From the NCBI GenBank assembly GCA_028293725.1, contig JAQGOE010000135.1, forward strand, positions 1-10,726: a stretch of DNA of 10,726 bases, in the 5' to 3' direction. The DNA is from Gammaproteobacteria bacterium (GTDB lineage Bacteria > Pseudomonadota > Gammaproteobacteria > Steroidobacterales > Steroidobacteraceae). The stretch's first letter is position 1; each line of letters starts with the position of its first letter. The position numbers and the translations under genes are program-made. A model generated the notes under the pieces. The model saw only the letters and a list, made by a program, of their open reading frames with translations, had not been told where the DNA came from and did no database searches. This document shows positions 7,802-10,726 of the stretch, piece by piece.

Positions 7802-9702
7802 TCATCGGCACTGCCGGTCACATCGATCACGGCAAAACGACACTGGTCCGGGCCCTGACAGGGGTGGACACGGACCGGCTCAAGGAAGAGAAAGCACGCG
7901 GAATATCCATCGAGCTGGGCTATGCCTACACGCCGCTCGAAGGTGGCGACGTGCTCGGCATCATCGATGTTCCTGGCCACGAGCGCCTCGTTCATACGAT
8001 GGTGTCCGGCGCGTGTGGCATCGACTTCGCACTGCTGGTTGTTGCTGCCGACGACGGCGTAATGCCCCAGACACGCGAGCACATTGCCATTCTCGAGTTG
8101 CTGGGCGTTTCACTCGGTGCCGTTGCATTGACGAAGACGGATCGTGTCGATAGCCGTCGTCTGCACGAAGTGCGGGCGGAGATTGCGGCTGCATTGGCGC
8201 CCACGGCATTGAGCGGAGCGCCTATCTTTGGGCTCAATGCCACGGCGGCTAACGATCCCGGTACGGAGTTGCTCCGTCACCATCTGCATGCAACGGCCGC
8301 GCAATTTCCCGTCCGACGCGACCAGCGCCTATTTCGTCTCGCCGTGGATCGTGTGTTCAGCCTCAGCGGACACGGCACTGTTGTCACCGGAACTGTGTTC
8401 TCTGGACAGATCGGGACGGGAGACACGGTGGCCATCATGCCGTCCGGGACCCAGGTGCGTGTTCGAAGCATCCACGCGCAGAACCGAGCCACTAACAACG
8501 GTCGCGCCGGTCAACGCTGTGCTTTGAATCTGGCAGGCATAGAAACAAGTGCGATAGGTCGTGGCGATTGGCTTGCCGACCCGCGGGCGTTTGTACCCAC
8601 ACCGCGCGTCGATGTTCGTCTGAAGCTGCTCGCTGGCGATGGCTCGCGGCGCCTCACCTCCTGGGCACCTCTGCATGTGCATCTGGGAACGGGACATCAT
8701 GTTGCTCACGTAGTACCTCTCGATTCCACTGAGTTGGCTCCCGGCGAATCTGCGCGCGTGCAGTTGGTGTTCGACAAGCCTGTCTGCGCAACGCCCGGCG
8801 ACCGCTTCATCGTTCGCGATGCGCAGGCGACGCACACTGTCGGCGGAGGTGTGGTGCTCGACCCCGCCGCGCCATCGAGGAAACGACGCTCCGCCGAACG
8901 ATTGCGCTGGCTCGGCGCTCTCGAGAAGTTGGTCGCCGGAGAGGGTGTTGGGCACCTCCTTCGAGACGCACCGCATGGCGTGAAAATGAGTGAGCTGGCG
9001 CGAGTGATGGGCCTGCCACCTGAGGAGGTGCTCCTTCCCGCGGACACGGTGACCATCGACTCCGGTCAAGAGCGTTTCGCACTGTATCCCGCACACTGGT
9101 TGGCGTTGCGCGATCGAGCCATAGCGGCTTTACGTCAATTTCACGAACAAGTGCCCGACGAGCCCGGACCGGATATCGGGCGATTGCGCCGGATTGCCCT
9201 ACCCGACTTGTCCGACGCGCTCTGGCGCGCCTTGATCGCCACGCTGGTGCATGAGCAGCTGGTCATTCGCAGCGGACCCTGGCTGCACCTGCCGGAGCAC
9301 ACTGTTGCTCTGTCCGCCGCTGATCAGGTGCTGGCCCGTAAGCTGCAACCCCTGATCTCGACCGGGAAGTTCGATCCGCCGTGGGTCCGCGACCTCGCCG
9401 CCGTTTCCCACGAGCCCGAAGAACGCGTACGCGAGGTATTACGCAAGTCAGTCACACAAGGCACGGTGTTTCAAGTCGTGCGCGATCTCTTTTACGACCG
9501 CGACAGTGTCGGTGAGCTCGCCGCCATCATCACGAGGCTCGCGCAAGAGAACGGCACGATAGACGCCGCTCGCTACCGTGACGAGTTGGGCCTAGGTCGC
9601 AAGCGGACGGTGCAGATCCTGGAATTCTTCGATCGCGTGGGCTACACGCGGCGCGTGAGGGATTCACACGTGTTACGCCAGGACAGCGGCTGGCATATCT
9701 AG
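7798..9702 (+). CDS. selB: Selenocysteine-specific translation elongation factor
   Basis: GTPase that brings Sec-tRNA(Sec) to the ribosome at UGA codons followed by a SECIS. From ATG 7798 it has 634 residues (614 in E. coli). The N-terminal EF-Tu-like part shows GHIDHGKT (P-loop, residues 7-14), the switch I region with RGISIELGY, DVPGHE (57-62) and TKTD (112-115). Two beta-barrel domains follow up to about residue 350. The C-terminal part, about 370-634, contains the repeated winged-helix modules that bind the SECIS hairpin; the last module includes YRDELGLGRKRTVQILEFFD, typical of SelB C-termini. I prefer ATG 7798 to the in-frame GTG at 7780 because family members begin [14 protein letters not shown] and because it gives the ATGA overlap seen throughout this operon. 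Only 17 bases separate its stop from tRNA-Sec. Confidence 0.97.
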   Translation: MIIGTAGHIDHGKTTLVRALTGVDTDRLKEEKARGISIELGYAYTPLEGGDVLGIIDVPGHERLVHTMVSGACGIDFALLVVAADDGVMPQTREHIAILELLGVSLGAVALTKTDRVDSRRLHEVRAEIAAALAPTALSGAPIFGLNATAANDPGTELLRHHLHATAAQFPVRRDQRLFRLAVDRVFSLSGHGTVVTGTVFSGQIGTGDTVAIMPSGTQVRVRSIHAQNRATNNGRAGQRCALNLAGIETSAIGRGDWLADPRAFVPTPRVDVRLKLLAGDGSRRLTSWAPLHVHLGTGHHVAHVVPLDSTELAPGESARVQLVFDKPVCATPGDRFIVRDAQATHTVGGGVVLDPAAPSRKRRSAERLRWLGALEKLVAGEGVGHLLRDAPHGVKMSELARVMGLPPEEVLLPADTVTIDSGQERFALYPAHWLALRDRAIAALRQFHEQVPDEPGPDIGRLRRIALPDLSDALWRALIATLVHEQLVIRSGPWLHLPEHTVALSAADQVLARKLQPLISTGKFDPPWVRDLAAVSHEPEERVREVLRKSVTQGTVFQVVRDLFYDRDSVGELAAIITRLAQENGTIDAARYRDELGLGRKRTVQILEFFDRVGYTRRVRDSHVLRQDSGWHI

Positions 9703-9719
9703 CTTAATCTCGCTCGTTC

Positions 9720-9815
9720 GGAGGGCACACGTACCCGGTGGTACGGCTGGGCTTCAAACCCAGGAGGGGGCGTCAGACGCTTCCTGGTAGGTTCGACTCC
9801 TGCTGCCTTCCGCCA
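9720..9815 (+). tRNA. selC: tRNA-Sec (anticodon UCA)
   Basis: This 96-base gene folds as a bacterial selenocysteine tRNA with an encoded CCA end (9813-9815) and discriminator G (9812). The acceptor stem has 8 bp (9720-9727 with 9804-9811, one G-U pair). The D stem has 6 bp (9730-9735 with 9740-9745) and a tight 4-base CGGT loop. The anticodon arm is CTGGG-CTTCAAA-CCCAG (9747-9763) with TCA at 9754-9756, which reads UGA. The long variable arm has 8 bp (9766-9773 with 9777-9784, two G-U pairs). The T arm is 5 bp around TTCGACT (9787-9803). The 8+5 acceptor/T stack, extended D stem and long variable arm set tRNA-Sec apart from serine and other tRNAs. It follows selB by 17 bases with no convincing promoter of its own, so it is probably cut from the operon transcript. 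Confidence 0.97.
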
Positions 9816-9817
9816 CT

Positions 9818-9838
9818 CGATTACCCGTGAGGTAATTG
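9818..9838 (+). promoter_or_regulatory. Hairpin / palindrome between selC and the regulator gene
   Basis: CGATTACC (9818-9825) pairs with GGTAATTG (9831-9838) around the loop CGTGA (9826-9830); the pairing is exact except for one G-T wobble. It begins 3 bases after the tRNA's CCA end and covers the GAGG (9829-9832) that would be the Shine-Dalgarno of the next gene's GTG start. There is no T-run, so it is not a standard intrinsic terminator. It could act in RNA, as a processing mark for the tRNA 3' end or a mask over the ribosome binding site, or in DNA as a palindromic operator for the neighbouring HTH protein. Which of these applies cannot be settled from sequence. Confidence 0.5.
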
Positions 9839-9840
9839 AA

Positions 9841-10716
9841 GTGCTACCGCCCAGCAGTACTATGAAGCTCATGAGGACTTCAGTAAATTCCGGTACGAAG
9901 CCGCCCGGCGGTGAGTTGGGCGCCCTGTTGAAGCATTGGCGCGATACACGGCACCGTAGCCAGTTCGATCTCTCCATCGATACGGGCGTGTCCCAACGAC
10001 ACATCAGCTTCATCGAGAGCGGCCGTAGCGCGCCGGGTCGCCAGACCTTGATGGACATCGCCCAGGCGCTCGATATACCCCTGCGCGACCGCAATACCTT
10101 GTTACTGGCCGCGGGCTTCGCGCCTCTGTATTCCGAGGGCGCCTGGAATGTGCAGGAGATGCAGGGGGTGAACCGCGCCCTGGAGCGTATGTTGCGCCAA
10201 CATGAGCCGTTTCCGGCGGTGGTCATTGATCGTTACTGGAATGTGCTCCTGGCAAACGATGCCGCGCCACGCTTCTTCAATTCCTTCACTCCGGAGGCCA
10301 CGCATAAGAATCCGCGCAACATCCTGCACCTGATGTTCGATCCGGAGCGACTGCGGCCGTTCATCGCGAATTGGGAAAGCGTGGCAAAGAGCCTGTTCGA
10401 GCGTGTCTATCGTGAGTCCGTCGGACGGCTCGTCGACGGCAAAACCCAGGAGCTGTTGAGCGCCCTGCTCGCTTATCCGGCTGTGAAACCCGAGTGGAAG
10501 GCCCCGTCGAAGACCATGAGGACTGCGAGCGACCTGCCGGTCATCCCCATCAGTTTCGTCAAGGACGACCGGCTGTTGAATTACTTCTCCATGGTCGCGA
10601 CCGTCGGCACCCCACAGACGGTGGCGGCGCAGGAGTTGCGCCTGGAATGTATGTTTCCGGTAGACGAGGCGACCGAAAACTATCACCTCGCACTGATGAA
10701 GAAACTTACCGACTAG
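9841..10716 (+). CDS. XRE-type helix-turn-helix regulator with MmyB-like C-terminal domain
   Basis: Predicted cytoplasmic DNA-binding transcriptional regulator of 291 residues. An N-terminal helix-turn-helix of the Cro/CI (XRE) type spans about residues 25-85: LGALLKHWRDTRHRSQFDLS, then the recognition region GVSQRHISFIESGRSAPGRQ and LMDIAQALDIPLRDRN. From about residue 105 to the end it resembles the MmyB-like ligand-binding domain, including FPAVVIDRYWNVLLANDAA near the start and LRLECMFPVDEAT near the end. Proteins of this type are common in proteobacteria and actinobacteria and mostly have no known ligand. GTG 9841 is chosen because GAGG lies 8 bases upstream; in-frame ATGs at 9862 and 9871 lack any visible ribosome binding site but would also keep the HTH intact. 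It starts 25 bases after selC on the same strand. Whether it regulates the Sec/formate operon is only a guess; it may be an unrelated neighbour. Confidence 0.9.
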   Translation: MLPPSSTMKLMRTSVNSGTKPPGGELGALLKHWRDTRHRSQFDLSIDTGVSQRHISFIESGRSAPGRQTLMDIAQALDIPLRDRNTLLLAAGFAPLYSEGAWNVQEMQGVNRALERMLRQHEPFPAVVIDRYWNVLLANDAAPRFFNSFTPEATHKNPRNILHLMFDPERLRPFIANWESVAKSLFERVYRESVGRLVDGKTQELLSALLAYPAVKPEWKAPSKTMRTASDLPVIPISFVKDDRLLNYFSMVATVGTPQTVAAQELRLECMFPVDEATENYHLALMKKLTD

Positions 10717-10726
10717 GTTGGTTCGA

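Noticed and set aside
9673..9710. Own promoter for selC (TTACGC-17-TATCTA, or TAATCT as -10)
   Set aside because: The -35 matches only 2 of 6 and the -10 3 of 6 consensus bases, too weak to call.
1..10726. CRISPR array, transposase, phage or toxin-antitoxin genes
   Set aside because: I saw no regularly spaced repeats, no DDE or recombinase motifs and no such gene pairs anywhere in the window.

Overview
This is a GC-rich window from what looks like a Gram-negative proteobacterium (beta or gamma). The grounds are a Tat-exported, membrane-anchored formate dehydrogenase-N/O with a cytochrome b subunit, a proteobacterial FdhE, and a complete selenocysteine (Sec) decoding set of bacterial SelA/SelB type. 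I cannot place it more precisely from sequence alone.

Layout. At the left edge two small genes lie on the minus strand: the start of a VOC (glyoxalase-fold) protein, cut by the window edge, and upstream of it a 90-residue hypothetical protein. A 320-base divergent intergenic region follows, with a sigma70-like promoter candidate and an inverted repeat. Everything to its right is on the plus strand and very tightly packed: the formate dehydrogenase alpha subunit (with an in-frame UGA read as Sec at residue 197 and a bacterial SECIS hairpin just after it), the iron-sulfur beta subunit, the cytochrome b gamma subunit, the accessory protein FdhE, SelA, SelB and then tRNA-Sec (selC) 17 bases after selB. 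The stop and start codons of consecutive protein genes overlap (TAATG or ATGA, and a 32-base overlap for gamma/fdhE). A helix-turn-helix XRE/MmyB-like regulator begins 25 bases after selC.

How the genes work together. SelA converts Ser-tRNA(Sec) to Sec-tRNA(Sec). SelB delivers this tRNA to UGA codons marked by a SECIS. selC encodes the tRNA. The only Sec-containing protein visible here is the formate dehydrogenase alpha subunit, so the enzyme and most of what is needed to translate it form one probable transcription unit. The missing piece is selD (selenophosphate synthetase), which must be elsewhere in the genome. The enzyme would oxidise formate in the periplasm and pass electrons through the beta-subunit Fe-S clusters and the gamma-subunit hemes to quinone.

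The main anomaly is fdhE. Its reading frame shifts by one base near position 6264, after all four CxxC motifs. The family-like C-terminus continues in the next frame and would end in an ATGA overlap with selA. This is either a real mutation or a single-base sequence error. The systems here are known ones; I did not find convincing evidence of an undescribed system. The points most worth checking are the fdhE frameshift, the one-unit Sec cassette, and the hairpin that sits between selC and the regulator and overlaps the regulator's ribosome binding site.
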